The position numbers and the translations under genes were made by a program. The notes under the pieces were generated by a model, which saw only the letters and a program-made list of their open reading frames with translations, was not told where the DNA came from and did no database searches. Shown in pieces: positions 1 through 13,781 of a stretch of DNA of 64,000 nucleotides. Origin of the DNA: Lepidostoma basale (Eukaryota; Arthropoda; Insecta; Trichoptera; Lepidostomatidae); contig JAHDVF020001050.1 in NCBI GenBank assembly GCA_022606425.2, positions 682,001-746,000 on the forward strand. The letters run 5' to 3'. The first letter of the stretch is position 1. Each line of letters begins with the position of its first letter.

Positions 1-3000
1 GTAGGAGAGGCTGCGCGTGCTCTCGGCATAGCGATTAACAGCACGCAACTCCTCCAGGGTCATGTGCGGGCTGGACCCCGCACGGGACGACTGGCTGGAA
101 GAACTCACCGACACCTGAACACAACATTGCGCCTCCTATTATAACAGTCCCAGAGTGAAGCAGGTGGCTGCTTTAGGGAGGTCATCCACCCACCTTGAAG
201 ACGCTCTCTTCTAGAGAGACGGAGAGGCGCGTGCAGGAGTCCAGCAGGGAGTGCTCGGGGATGCAGCCGAGCGCGTGAGCGGCCAGCTGCTGCTCCAGCG
301 CCGCCCCTTCCACCAGCGCGGGCATGGATTGGCACTCTTCACCCAACACTGACAACACACACCTCTTCAAAATTAATATTTTGTTAGTAACCCATAAAAT
401 TAATATTTAATCATCTAAATTTTTATTTTAAAACTATAGTACAGTTTATTCACTTCAGGGAGAATATTTACAATACTGTGAGTAACACCTCCTGAATTGG
501 TTATAGAAAGCTATCTGATTGGTTCCTGGGTCTAAGTAGACGGAGCTTACAGCATTTGCTCCTAAGATACTCAGTGATAACTATAATATTATGTCGAAAT
601 TAGGAAAAGGAATTAATCTTAACAGTGAAAGAACATGTTTGTGCTTGTGGTTTTGTTTAAAAATTTCCAGTAACAACACAAATTTACCAGAAAAATGGGA
701 ACTTCCAGAAACCATTAGTTGAGACACTAGATATTTATAATAATTAATAAACAACATAAAAATTTTAATGGACTTAATTTTTGTGATTATTACAATTGAA
801 GCTGATAGCGTTTTTACAAAAAAAAAATATATATTTGTTAATTTCAATGTTTGAATATAAAACGCATTGTCACTCACCCTATTGCAAACATTCTCCCCAA
901 AATGAATGGACTCTATACTTAAAGGAATTTGATTAAATAACTCAAGTATAATGAAGTCATTATTATTCTGTTATATTTTGGAAATGCGAATAATTGTACA
1001 TGTCTACAATCATCAGCATACCATCCTCTACCCATTGAACTGAATTGAAAGGCAAGACCAAATTGAGTTAACCTCTATAGTGCGGCTGCTACATTTGCAG
1101 CTCATATTTGAATGTATCTTATAAACCTTTTTACTTTAGTTCCTTACTACTAAATTGTACATAATATTATAATGAACTGGGCTATCTGTATGAGCTATAA
1201 ATGTAGCCAGTCACAGTTTGAGACCATATTTTTTACTGCAAAAAAAAACCAGCCACACTATGAGAGTTAATTCCATGTTGTATATTTAATTAACATTGAT
1301 TTAGACATTTGTTTTATTATATTTTATACTCTATTATGTTTCATCTTGCATTTTCAAGACGTTTATAAAATGTTACTTCCATATAATGTTTTCATCAATA
1401 TTTAATATGGAGGTTTACATCATTGCTCAAGAAACAATATAAAGACCATGTTGTTATTGCATGAATGAAAGTTATTATTGGTTAATAGAGTTAAATAAAT
1501 TATGATTGGCTGGAGGTATCTTTCAGCTTGTAATAGTATGTACATCACAACTAGTAGGAGGCTACGCTAATCTGGGCAGAAGGGGTTATAGAGTGCAGTA
1601 ATACCGTCCAGCTTGTACTTGTTGCCCCAGCGGTTGCACTCGCACTGCAGCCAGGTCTTCTCCGCCTCCAGAGACAGTTGCCCTGCAAGCCGGGAGAGGT
1701 TAGCTCCACACGGGGGTACACTACACATACACGCTCCGGGACACGACTCAAACTTATCAGAAAAGCGGTGTGATGAAATTGCCAATTAGGAATATTAATG
1801 AATTATTAAGTCTGTCATTCAAAGTAATGTAAATCAATTTTAGACAATTTAAATCTTTATATATGTAGGAGAAGGACAAAAAATGCAACAGATAGAACAT
1901 TTTATTTATTTATTTTTTAAGTTTAACCCTAGGGATAGGTTAGATGTAAGCAGCAAAGTGTAACTTTTCTTGCTGGTACTCGGGATGTCATCTGGACCTT
2001 TTTAAAGTGATAGTTTCCCGTTGCTTTCTACATTTTTGTAAACAAAAAATTATTTGAAGCCCACTATTTACTATACACAATTTATTAGCTATTGATTCAC
2101 ATGACATGTGATAGGTAGCTAGTCTATCATCATTTTTATTGTTACGTGAATTCTAAGAATCGCCGTGAATCGAACCCAGGACCTTTCGGTGTGGCAGTCA
2201 TAGCTATTGCCACTCTGCCACAAAGGCCATTTCAGACGTAAAATAAATAAATCTATAAGAATTCAATTTATTACAAAGCGGATAAAAAAAATAGCCATCT
2301 AATTTTTCTTTTTACTATTATAACATATAAATAATAAATATCAACTTTTTTCACTAAATACGAAAAATTGAGATACTCCTTTATGAAAGACAGATGAGGA
2401 TATGGCAGATAAATGATCGGGTTAGATTCAGTGGGAGATGATAAACACAATTTATATATGAATGAGCAGGTGTTTCACAAAATCTTTATCGATTTTTTAT
2501 TTATTTAGTATTAGAATGCGGAACATGATACAACACAAACACTTACATCACACCTGCGGCAAACTAACAAGCTTCAATTACTATCAGTAAAGCAACTCCT
2601 AATTAAGCAGTAGGATATAAGGGTTACCTGGCTGTAGTGAAGTTATACTCTGGCGGGTAAGATAATATAAAGTTGTGTCAGGGCCTACTCACTGGCGTAC
2701 TGCTGCTGGTCGCTGTGGTTGCGAGGGGGCGGCGGGTAGCGGAAGGAGCAGATCCACTCGTCAGCCACGCGCAGCACGCGGCCCGTGACCCGGGCGTAGT
2801 ACTCGTAGTTGTCACGGCCAAACACGTCCCCGCGGGCAAACCGCTCTATCAGCTGCCGCATCACGCGCGTGGCCACCTGCACCACACCCCCGCCACACTC
2901 TGCCTGTTAGTCATTACTCTCGCAACACATTCTTAAATTACGCAATGGAAATAATCCATTTCTTCTGCTTTTTTATTTGTATTAAATGAGAAGACGAAAT

Positions 3001-6000
3001 ATACTGATGCATTACAAAAAAAAGTTATGAAAACAAAGAACGCCCTTGAGGGATAAAATGGTGCTGTATAAATCAGCCATTTTATTATTACGTTAATGCG
3101 TTAATTAAATAATTTTCTTTTGCAAAATATTAAGTCAAAAGCAATCAAGACTCGCGATGAGTCCATCCAACTCAGTGTCTAGATATATTTTATACATGAT
3201 ACACAAAAAAATAAATCATATATCGTCACCCCCATTAGAGGGTTATATTATAAAGGTCTTGGAGGAATATTTGGTCCCAGCCGCTACTGTTACTTTCTTG
3301 GAATGATGTAATAGTTTGTCTTAGCCGGTTAACGGGTTAAATAACGCACTATATATAAAATATCACACATCCACTGAAATCGATGGACTCCCATCAGTTC
3401 ATTTCACATCCATAATAGATTAGACTTAAAGTTCGTGCTGCCTGCAAGAAGTACGGTGACATCTGAATACAGAATTTGGCATCAATATTCAACCTTTTCA
3501 CCTCTTTCATGCACATATAAACAGGGGCTTTAGGCAGTCCCGCTTTAGGCATCCATTCATTATGACACCGGCAGCGCTTCCCTCGTGCAGAGATGGAATA
3601 GCCACCATCAGTTTGGTCTATTATTTAGACAACGTTTTTCACAACTTTACTTTACTTTATTTTAATAGAAAAAATATACATATAATATAATTATGAAGAC
3701 TACAGGGGAAAAACAAGGAATGTCAGTTAAAATTCAAAATAAATGTAATAATGCCATCTAGCGGCATTTGTACGTATCTATCCACAGTAAAATTTTCATA
3801 TTCAAAAATCATCTGTGTCATCGACTATGGCCAGATAATCGATTGCTAATTGCTAAGAAATATATAGACTTTGATTAGCTTTATTCTCAATTTATTCAAA
3901 TTAACCTTCTACTGACATTCCTTGTTTTTCCCCTGTAATCTTCATATAAAGTCTTTAAAAACCAACATTCTGATTAATTTATATGTCCTTTGAAGTGAAA
4001 ATAAAATATTAACTTAATATTAAAATAAATTATTTCAAATCAACGGCATCATTCAAGGATTGCGCTGATAAAATGATAAAATCCTATCAGCTACAATAAT
4101 GATGTCTTTAGAGATAGCGGAGAGTACAACATCGTATCTGATGTAATAATATTGGGCTCTGTGACTTAGTGCCAGAAAAACACTCTACTTTTTCCATATA
4201 CAACAACAATACTATTATGTGCGGGGCCCGAGGACACAGAAATCAGATAAACTGAAATTAGTATTGTCAAGGAATCCACTTGAGTAGTTACAGTTAATAT
4301 GTTTGGCTTTAATAATGATCCGAAACAAGTCAAGCATAAAAGCTAAAATAAAGCACCTTGAAAATAAGAATTTCAATATATCCCATTTGATACGGAGTTT
4401 GAATTGTTCTAGGAATTAGCGGCGCACCACCTCAACCGTAAATATTATCCAGCAACACAGCACAGAGCTACAAGCTACAAACTATATACACAAATTTGGG
4501 ATTATCTGTTTCGGGGGGATATTAAAACAGGAATTGAACAAAGAGATGTAATAGTTTACTCACGCTCACTTCCGCCTGGAGTTGTTTAGTGAAAAAAGAA
4601 AACACAAGCTTAATATATACAGCTCGGGGGGCGGGCCACGCCACCCTCTCTACTCATCTAATCATCTCATTTTATCCCAAATGGATACAAAGTTCATTTA
4701 TTTCATTTAATTTAAAAACAGAATATGTGCAACCAAGTCCATTGACAACTAAAGATCGACAAGAAATGGTTCTTACATTGTCTTTAAAAATTTCAATCAA
4801 TAATAACCGGACGGGAAAAAAATTATCTTCCGAAGTGATAATTTTTTTTAAAGGAAATATTTTTTTTCAAACAAAATGTATACATCGTAAGGCCTGTTGA
4901 TTATTTTCTTACTTTCTACAACGTTACAACTTTTTTCAGCGTGATCTGTGGAACTAGTTGTCATTTATCTTTTTGAATGATTTGTATTTTTTTTTTAAAA
5001 GACTAACATCAAGGATTTATATCAATGATATTAGAATTTATTTTACAATCTTCAGTGTGAGCAGAAAATAGCTCATTATTATGAAGAAGGAACCTGGTCG
5101 TGTCCAGGCTTGAACCCTTTTGAACGATACTCAATAAAGGGCTGGTGGAGCGATACTCAATAGAGGAAAATCTCTTCCAATTGATCTATTGGATTATAAA
5201 ATAAATAAGTTCAGGTTTATATAATTAACAAAGAACATAATAATACAATGAATTCTCTCCATTATTATTTATGGAAATTTCCCATTGTAACTCCACTGAT
5301 TAATTCATTCTAATTAAAATGGTAATCCTTTAAATAAAAAAATTTATTTGAATTTATTTTTCTTGACAAGTTTCAAAAATTTTGCAACTCCATCATCATG
5401 TGAATATAAACTAACCAAAATCAAGAATCTAGAGTGTAACATGTGTAACTTGAAATTAAGATAGGTTACTTGGATACAAAACATTAAAAATAGCTTAATG
5501 GGTTAATACTGTATGTTTTAAAAAGATTTTTTAAATGGGAGATTTTTGGTGACATTTTTGGTGATATTTTGGTATAAAGATTTTGATTTCTTCCAACACA
5601 ATTGTCTTTTTTATTTTGGAATTGATTAACATTTGATAATCAATGAAACTTTTGACGATGGATAGTGGCTGCACCTTGTCTTATTCAGTGATAGCATGCA
5701 GCTTGGGAGGATACCCTGATCTGTTTCCCTTCTCCAGTTCTTTTAGTGTGAGCGGTACTGGTACTAACTCCAATATGTATATGCTTGCATCTGAACTTAT
5801 TTATATTACAACCCAATGGTAGATATATAAAATTCCTTGGTACGAAGTTATAATTTTTAATAAATAAAATTGTAAATGATCATGAAAAGGTACTCCTGTA
5901 AATACGCATGCCGCGCTGTTGATGTTTGTATTTATATTTATACACCTAGGAACTGATCATTTGAGATGATTTTAATGTTCATTCTATTGGAACACCATAA

Positions 6001-9000
6001 TATACAAATCCCGTTAATGAAGTGAGGACATAGACTATGAAAAGAGATTTAAATATTAATTGATTAAAATGACAAAAGGTAGAGACATGAAGTTGTTTTC
6101 ATAGTACAATTAAATATAGCGCCCTATATATCCATTTAAATATAGAAATAGTAACTTGACTCAATTTTAAATAATGCTCTGGGGAAATTAAAGTTAAAAA
6201 TATTTTTTAACCTAAATTTAAACTTATTAGATTATTAATTATAGTAAAGTTGTAAGGAGATCACTTTTGCCGAAATAAAAAAAAGTATGTTACAAAATTA
6301 GATATTAAAAAATGTCACATATTTAGTACCTTGAACCTCTGCACGTCCTGCATGGTGGCGGCGCGGCCGTCGGAGACACACGAGTGGAAGAAGGAGGGCG
6401 CCACGGAGACGCCGAGGGCCTCGGCTGTCATGCCGGTGCCAGCGCGCTCTGCGCTGGACGCCATCACTCGGAAGGTCCCGAACAGCAGCACCAGCAGCCG
6501 CTGCGTGTGTCCCGGCAGGGACAGCACCAGCCTGACACATGACACATCACACACCATTACTTCAACTATATCAAGTGAGACAACTTTTATTATATTTTAT
6601 AGGATTTACACAATTCACCTTGATAAGGCATTATTAATGGTTGAGGGATATATACAATTTTTGTCTTATCCCTTCCACATCCAAGTCATTCCAACTATTT
6701 GGGTAATGTCGTCCTCCCAACACTCCTTTTCTTTGTTCAAGGTTGAAGCATGTTATTATTTCTTTTAATTAACCCCGCTAACCATATGAACGTACATGAT
6801 ACGCACACTTTGACTGAACAATTCTGCGCTATCCCGTATGCGCTTGAGAAAAAATAATGTACCTAAAATGTACAAACCGTTTTGGATACGCGCGTGTGCC
6901 AACAACACTTGAATACAAGTATGATAGTTTTGCAAGGGCAGACGATAGTGCGCGGTGAAGTCTTTGACGTTTTGTAATTTTAAAAATATAATTAATATAT
7001 CTTCTTTCTCTTGTCCTGTCACACCTCCGTGATGCACAGGACCTCAAGGAACCTTCTCCATCCGGCTCTATCGCATGCCTGATGCCTAACATCATCCAAA
7101 GTGAAGCCTACTGCTTCTCTAGTTGGCTCTAGGTCTGCCTCGCTTCCTCTTTCCCCCCATAAGAGACCAGTCTAGTGCGCCCTGAGCGATGCAGGCTGGA
7201 TTCCGTCTCAGGGTGTGACCGATCCACAACCATTTGCATCTAGTGACTTGTTTTCTGATTGGGTTTTGGCCTGCCAGAGATCTGGGTCCAGAGAACGGCA
7301 TTTGAAACTGTTTGTCAATATATAATTAAATTTAATTAATAAAAAGGGGATTTTTTTTTCACTTTTCGCGGAAAGTTACCCGCAGGTAGGGCGGTTAATA
7401 ACTGATGGTAGCATTTCTTGTTAGTATTTTGAATAATATTATAGCAGCCAAAGGGTCAATGCACTCTATTTAAATATATATAATTAAAAAAAACATTTAT
7501 TTTACTAAATACCTTCCAATAATTAAAGAAAAAAAAATTCAAATCCTTAATCATGTCATAGAAAACCTATATTTCAGGGTACACTAATGATGTGGTATTG
7601 TATTACATAGTATAACAACTTTGTTTGGTTAAATTTCTCGATTATTAGTCGCACACCGCCCACAGAGAGGGAAAACTATGCTTCTGGCACTTCCTGCAGT
7701 CAGCAAGCCTGAAGGTGAATTAATATGTATCAAAGCTATCAGGCGGAACGACATGAAAGTTTGAACATCTCGACTGTAGCGAGCAATTTATGATCCAAAT
7801 CATAAAAGAGAAAGCATCTCCCAACATGCAACTCATCGGTGCATTTAACTACATCTATCTTCATCTGACGCGCTCTTCCATTCCTTCGTTGGAATAATCT
7901 AACACCAATGTTACCATGCATTAAACACAAGATATAATAACTTTATACTTATTTGTAATTTATTTTCATGATTAAATGAGAATATAATTTTTAACTACTT
8001 TCATTTTTATTTTGACGGTCACTAGTTTTGCTATGCGAAATGTTAGAGATCGAGTGTGAATAACCTCGGTGGATAATATTGATGCATAGGCTAACGTGGA
8101 AGGACACATCGCCAACCCGTCTGGCAAGCGGGGCGTTGTAATGCCAACCACCCCCCATATGACATGTCATACATGGAGAAGTATGGGGGAGGCCTATGTC
8201 CAGCAGTGGACGACAATGGCTGTTAAAGAAGAAAAAGAACCAGTTTTGCCAGACTGGTCCCAGTCTGTCGATACCAACGAGCCCAGTGAAACCAGTCACT
8301 GTCAAAATAAATACAAAAGTGGAAGCAGTTTTTAAAAAAACATTATTTTGTTTAAATACTATTTAAAATGATCTTCCAATAAAAGATTTCAATAAAATCA
8401 TTTGAATATTACGTCCTTACATATGAAATTGGCGTTTTGTATGGGAGGAACATAAAGTTGATTATTTTTAAATATAATATATTTATTTAATCAAAGTATG
8501 TACCATTGCTATCTATGCACTTTTGCCATCTCATAGGTAGTTCATCGATCCCTTTACTAAAGAACCATTCGGACGGGAATCAATAAAATCTTTGAAGTCG
8601 GTTTGGACTGCCCCATCAGAGTTGAATTTTTTCCCTTGCAAGAAGTTATTCAAATTTCGAAAAAAATAGTAATCTGTTGGGGCAAGGTCCGGAGAGTACG
8701 GTGGATGTCTTAGACATTCCAATTGAAGCTCTTCTAATTTGGTAGCCGTCTGTTGTGCAGTGTGTGGTCTAGCGTTATCATGAAGCAGCAGTGGCCTAGA
8801 GCGATTAACCAGCCTCGGTTGTTTAGCAGCTAGCTTTTCCATCATGGTTTGCAGTTGCTGACAATAGACATCTGCCGTAATCGTCTGGCCAGATTTAAGA
8901 AAGCTGTAGTGAACGACACCAGCACTAGTCCACCAAACGCTCACAAGTAACTTTTTTGGAGTCAATTTTCGCTTGGGGCATGGTTTGGCTGGTTCGGCAG

Positions 9001-12000
9001 GGTTCAGCCATTGCGATGAGCGCTTCCGATTATCATACAGGATCCACTTTTCATCATTCGATTCAAAATCCCTTCATTATTGTGCCGGTTGAGTAATGCA
9101 ACGCAGCAGTCAACGCGCGTTTGTTGATTTGCTTCACTCAATTCGTGAGGTACCCACCTTTCAAGCTTTTTCACCTTCACAATTTGCTTCAAGTGGATTA
9201 AAACAGTTTTATCACTAACACCGCAGCCTGCAGCTAACTCGGACGTGGTTTGCGATGGATCCGCTTCCACAATAGCCTTCAATTCTTCATTATCAACTTT
9301 GGTCTCCGGCCGTCCACGGGGCTTGTTCTGCAGGTCGAAATTTCCAGAACGAAAACGTTGGAACCAAAAACGCACTGTGTTTTCTTTTGCGGCACCGTCG
9401 CCATACACATCATTAATCCTTCGAGCTGTTTCTGCAGCACTGGTGCCACGGTGGAACTCGTACTCGTAAATAACGCGATATTTCAAGTTTTCCATTTTGT
9501 AAACTGAGTGACGCAAAGAAAAAAAACAATTGAGGAAAAAACAAATGAATTATAATTTTCGAAACACAAATACTTGAGTAAATAGCTGTATAAATTTGAA
9601 TTTGGAATTCCTAACCAAAGAGAAGATATTTGAGATCAAAGTTGCCAGAACGGCAAAACACCAATTTCATATGTAAGGACCTAATATTTTCATAACTTAA
9701 ACATTTATATTGTTTATAATTTCTGTTGAGATAATAAACTGATTTGATAACTGTTTACTTGAGAAAACATTTTTTCCTTAAATTTTTATATAAAAATATT
9801 TAAATAAATTTGTTTTACTTTTTATATTCAATAAATTTATATAAATACTACATTTAACAAGAAAAAATATTTTGGTTAAGTGAAAGTGTAAATCATTTCA
9901 AAATGAACTGTGACTCATTATTTAAAGTTTTATTTGTTTAAAAAAAAATTATTTGAATGTTTTGAAAGTGAAATATTGGCTTGCACCGAATGTCTGTCAA
10001 TCAAACAACTCCGCGCTTGTTTATTGTGTCCGAGCGTGTGTACAAAAATCCAAAGTATTTAGCCGAGACAATGGGCATCAAAAGTATTTTTATGACTTGT
10101 AAGGGCATTGTGTTATGGACAATAGGTTTACAGTCACATTGAATGTACGTAACAGTACGATTCCTGATTCAATAGCGGACTGAGCCGCACGCACGCGGGG
10201 GACAGGTTGTTTGATATTCAATTCTCAAAACACTTCATGAGAATTGTAATCCGACAAGCATTACGGCTCGTGTGATTAGCGCACGGGCACGGGCGTATAA
10301 TTAGCACTCAAGGAAACTCAAAACATTCTCTGCAACAAATTGCTTAATAATAACAATAATAGTATGCTAATTTTTAAACAGACAATCAGCTTGCTGGTGT
10401 ACTTTATCAATCAATGATTAATACAATGAATTTTTTTACTACTAAATAAACTACTAATAAATGGAACCATATCTTGTGAGTGTATTGCAAAGGAAATAAA
10501 AAGACTCCAGAAATTATTAATTTTCCCTCTCAATAAAACAGTAGGAAGATTTTGTTTTTTGGGAATACTGTGTAACTATTCTTTCTCGACTGACGTTTCG
10601 GAGATCATTGCAGTCTCGAAAATGCCGTTCGAGAAAAACGAGTTACATGAATTTTTCCCAAGATCCCAAAAAACATATTGCTACCAACCCTGAAAATCTA
10701 CGCAATTATTAGTAGAAATGTTATTTAACAATAAAACCACGATAAAATAGCTCCTCGTACCTTCTAATTTCAGCAATCTGCTGTTCTTCCGGGAGTTCCA
10801 CTGCATTAAAGAGCTGCATCTCCCCCTCCCGGCCAAACACTCCCCCGGGCAGTTTCCTGGAGGGAAAACATCCACAGATTCAATGCCACAGCCCACCTCA
10901 TTCTGGAGATTACTATAATAGTTTCAGTTTTATTATCAGATGATCCTGAATCTAAGCAACAAATTTCGATTTTTTTTATGAAACTTCACAAATATTTATC
11001 ATTATATCTTTATTGCATTATAAAAGTGGAATTCCTTATCAAATCTTATTGCGCACAAAACAATGCAAATGTTATCCACTTGAAGATTAAATATTTGTTT
11101 ACTGAGCTTAGAAAGGAAAAATAAAACCATATTACGGATGATTCGCTGGGGGAGAAAAAATTGTAATAGTCTATCATCAACTAGGCAAGGAGTTATCACA
11201 CTAATTCCCAATATCAGGTGTGCCTACAAATATGCTTTAAAAGTCGAAACTACAGTAAGAAAAAGAGAAATAGAAAGTATTCTTCGTAATTAATAAACCA
11301 CCAAAAATTTGTCATACATTCGCATCATTATATAGTTATAATATTTCTAGAGTATCAAATATTAGGTAGTAGAGTAGGTGACAATAATATTGCCGTAGCG
11401 TAGTGGAACGTTTGGTTTCATAAATCAATAATAATAAATAAAACTCTGAGACATCCCATGAAGTGACTAATCTAGACGGTGTATTTGCATGGTCACTTTG
11501 GACAAACATTTACCCGAGTTGCTATTTATTCATGATTCAAGTTGTCATAATGATTTATTTCATTTGGAAAATACTTTTAAATTTGTGTGAATAAAATAAT
11601 GCAGTTATTAAACTACTGACAGGGCAGCATTCATCCAGAGCACCGCATTATCTCTAACAATATGGAGTAATGTAATCCACACTCAATATGATTAGCAGTA
11701 ACATTCCTAGCCACAGAGAGATAGGAGAGAGATGTCCTGCCAGGAGGGCCGTGCAGCTATCTGCGACTGTGGCAGTAAAACAATTAGAAACATTATCTGG
11801 GCAATCTGTTGAGCCTCTTCTTTAGATTGTGACATTTAATGTGTATCATTTATTATAATGATGAATGATTACAAAATACATTTATAAAACAGACATACAT
11901 GATCTGAGAATAAGTCTTCAATTAACTCTATACAGTTATTAGAATACCTTCATTGGTACTATTGGGAAAAATGATCATTTTCCCTGACATGAAGCGTTGT

Positions 12001-13781
12001 TTGAGAATCAATATGATAATATTTACCTAAGGAACTTTTTAAGAACACTGGCGATGGTATATACAGAGTAGTTATCTACGTTGACGAGGCGACCCGTCTG
12101 TAGAAAGTGTATAAGCTTTTTCATAGCGCCCTGGTGGCCCGGGGCTCGGAATACGTCCCTTCTGAGTGGAGCCTCCTTGTTCAACTTGAGGATCAACACC
12201 TGCAATATGCATTACAATTGAATGTCAAGTAATATTCATTGAGCACTTGTGATTTATAAAATTAAAATAATGTTATTGGACGCCGTTTTCCCATTTTAAG
12301 GTATTCTAGATTTACTGGTTTTGTGACCAAAACCAATCAGCTCTACGAGGCCAGGGTTTACAAGAAAATTTTATTTGTGAATACGACAATATTAAGTGTT
12401 ATTTTTTATGGCAAATATGAAATGATTAATGATCCAAAATGCATTTCCCTCAGAAAAATTCACTTGTGACTGATACATTTAATAAATTTTAAACTGCTTC
12501 CAAAAACATACTAATTTGGCATAATAATATATTATTCATTTTTATATAAATATTGACATAGACAATACACAAAATAATGTTATGGTGGTTACAAGAGAAA
12601 CTTCTTAGTAGAAATCAGAAAACAGGTCAGAAATATAAGACAAATTAGTAGAATAAATACAATTATTAACATATCTTTATCTAATTTAATAGATAATTAA
12701 CTGTCAAGTTCAAATATCTTAGGAGTAATGATAATACATATTTGATAGCAGGAAGATTTAGGCACAGTTCGCTTGACTTTTATTATGGAGGCAACCACAG
12801 ACATGATTTCAGATCCTGCCTCACAATTGGTTATTAATTAACTAACTAACCATCACGCTGTCTCCTCAGAGGGGTAGGCAAAGAGGATGGACTGCCACAC
12901 TGCTCTGTACTGACATACCTCTCGAGCTTCCTCTTCATTCATACATCGTAACACATTAATGATATTAATTAAAATTTAAATATTGGGTTTATATGAACAA
13001 ATCCTGAGGGAAACTCTATGTTTATCTGGAATCAGATTTTTTTTAAATTACGGTACAAAACTATTTGATGTTAGTAAAATAACAGATGTACAGCCTGTAT
13101 TGTACACACATGTATACAAATGAAGTTAAATAAGTGTTTAATATAAAACAAATATTCATATATTAGTGAAAACACATTGAAAAATAATAATTCTTCAAAT
13201 CCAAAATAATGAACCTCAAGAGCAAATATACCTAAATCAATTGGCTTAATAAATTAGAATCGCTCCAGCCGACACTAATTACCAGAGTACGGGCACACGC
13301 CCGCCTGGCTCGCCGGGTAGCATGTCGCATTCCGATATCTGCTCAAATGGAGCTACAATTAAGGGCTCGATGTTTCAAAAGTCACCATATATTATACAGA
13401 ATAGCGGTCAACAATGTTTGGAAGTAATTTGAGAAGTGAAAGGTCCCGCTTTAAACCGGAAACTCTCGTAGGACCCCGAGTGTCCCTTTTCGATTTCGCA
13501 TATTCAAACAATCTGGCCCTCTATCTAAGATACTTCCATTAATTTCATATTTTAATTATGTACTCAGCAAGTCGAAGAAAGTTTAATTCGATAATTCCCG
13601 AAATGTTACTTACAAGCAATGGGCCAGGAATGTCATTCTTGCAGACTTCGTGAAGTGGAACCCCGAATTTAACTTTTTCGATGCGCCGCGGATAGGGTAG
13701 ACTACTGGGGTGACCACAGGACGTGACCACGTTACTGAGCGTAGCCGCCCTCCTGTGCATTCTCCTCGCCCAGCTACTCAT
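1..13781 (-). CDS. RhoGAP-domain protein, 3' end outside window
   Basis: Eight exons read on the minus strand: 13781-13614, 12199-12027, 10856-10761, 6531-6330, 2876-2693, 1682-1605, 348-194 and 115-1 (continuing off the edge). All junctions are GT-AG and keep frame, giving at least 390 residues. Seen: FGVPL near residue 39, an FRAPG segment whose R74 sits where the RhoGAP arginine finger belongs, and VLKKFLRKLP at 108-117, a hallmark helix of the fold. Family knowledge: RhoGAP domains speed GTP hydrolysis by Rho, Rac or Cdc42. The domain covers roughly residues 38-215; the rest is charged and ends in a Ser-rich stretch (exon 115-1) followed by a helical segment. I could not name the orthologue; TAGAP/ARHGAP20-type or another small RhoGAP are possible. 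The start is the first Met of the 13781 exon, with no upstream evidence tested. Exon 1682-1605 also reads to a stop at 1567 if unspliced, a possible short isoform. Confidence 0.72.
1068..1270. mobile_element. piggyBac-like MITE flanked by TTAA, copy 1
   Basis: TTAA at both ends (1068-1071 and 1267-1270) with inverted termini reading CCTCTATAGTGCGGCTG and, on the other strand, CTCTCATAGTGTGGCTG. Same family as 57356-57601 and partial copies near 34930 and 39600. TTAA target sites are typical of piggyBac. It lies in the last intron region of the RhoGAP gene. Confidence 0.75.
2030..2235 (-). mobile_element. tRNA-derived SINE, copy 1
   Basis: On the minus strand, box A-like TGGCAGAGTGG (2220-2210) and box B-like GGGTTCGATT (near 2178-2168) are followed by a tail shared with 35404-35655, including ACCTATCACATGTCAT. 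It is a pol III retroposon, not a working tRNA gene: the acceptor and anticodon arms do not fold. Confidence 0.75.
3693..3946. mobile_element. Foldback MITE of about 250 bp
   Basis: Inverted arms of about 40 bp at 3693-3735 and 3903-3946 share ACAGGGGAAAAACAAGGAAT. The inside is AT-rich, without coding potential. It sits in a RhoGAP intron. Confidence 0.7.
6998..7305 (-). mobile_element. LINE 3' ORF remnant (KRKRGRPR type)
   Basis: The minus strand encodes RCKWLWIGHTLRR, then GGKRKRGRPR, then in a shifted frame DDVRHQACDRAGWRRFLEVL, the C-terminus of a non-LTR retrotransposon polyprotein. Frames are broken. It lies in an intron of the RhoGAP gene. Confidence 0.65.
7380..7990. other. Intron stretch, unassigned
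   Basis: AT-rich intron of the RhoGAP gene. A 63-codon minus-strand reading frame (7930-7739) has normal-looking composition but no recognisable domain, splice partners or TE signature. Nothing else seen. Confidence 0.4.
8000..8340 (+). mobile_element. Hammerhead-like foldback repeat (family F) carrying a LINE tail
   Basis: Arms near 8002-8035 and 8297-8338 are inverted copies (GTCAAAATAAA and its complement). Inside lie a LINE 3' end (EAYVQQW encoded near 8190) and a plus-strand unit: CAGT, CTGTCGA (8265-8271), GAAA (8288-8291), C-CA-GTC (8292-8297), then ACTG pairing with CAGT. The core differs from CTGANGA at one base and stem II is weak. Relatives at 14851 and 36262. Confidence 0.5.
8412..9681 (-). 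mobile_element. mariner element (cecropia/Hsmar1-like), inactivated
   Basis: TA duplications at 8410-8411 and 9682-9683 flank about 27-bp inverted termini (GTCCTTACATATGAAATT). The minus-strand transposase starts MENLKYRVIYEYEFHRG near 9496 and contains an HTH, NDEKW, LLHDNARPH and [15 protein letters not shown], the three acidic residues of a DD34D enzyme. Two frameshifts break it, one just before the first catalytic Asp (near 9060) and one near 8575, so it is dead. It sits in the intron between RhoGAP exons 6531 and 10761, in the same orientation as the gene. Confidence 0.93.
9715..9755 (+). repeat. Fragment of a GATTT-tailed retroposon
   Basis: GAGATAATAAACTGATTTGAT matches in part the conserved 3' end at 30960-31010 and 63390-63445. 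Only the last bases are kept. Confidence 0.4.
10548..10690 (-). mobile_element. Penelope-like terminal palindrome, decayed hammerhead
   Basis: Arms beginning TTTTGGGAA and ending TTCCCAAGATCCCAAAAAA invert around a short centre. The minus strand carries GAGACTGCAATGATCTCC, a stem, then GAAACGTC, matching copies near 18018, 38340 and 38830. The CTGANGA block is lost. Confidence 0.55.
12838..12960 (-). repeat. LINE-A 3' fragment
   Basis: Starts with AACTAACCATCA, then AGAGGGGTAGG and GACATACCTCTC, the shared 3' end of the window's commonest LINE (minus orientation). Confidence 0.7.

Noticed and set aside
7739..7930. 63-codon minus-strand frame in a RhoGAP intron
   Set aside because: Composition is gene-like but there is no homology I recognise, no flanking repeat and no in-frame splice link to neighbouring exons.
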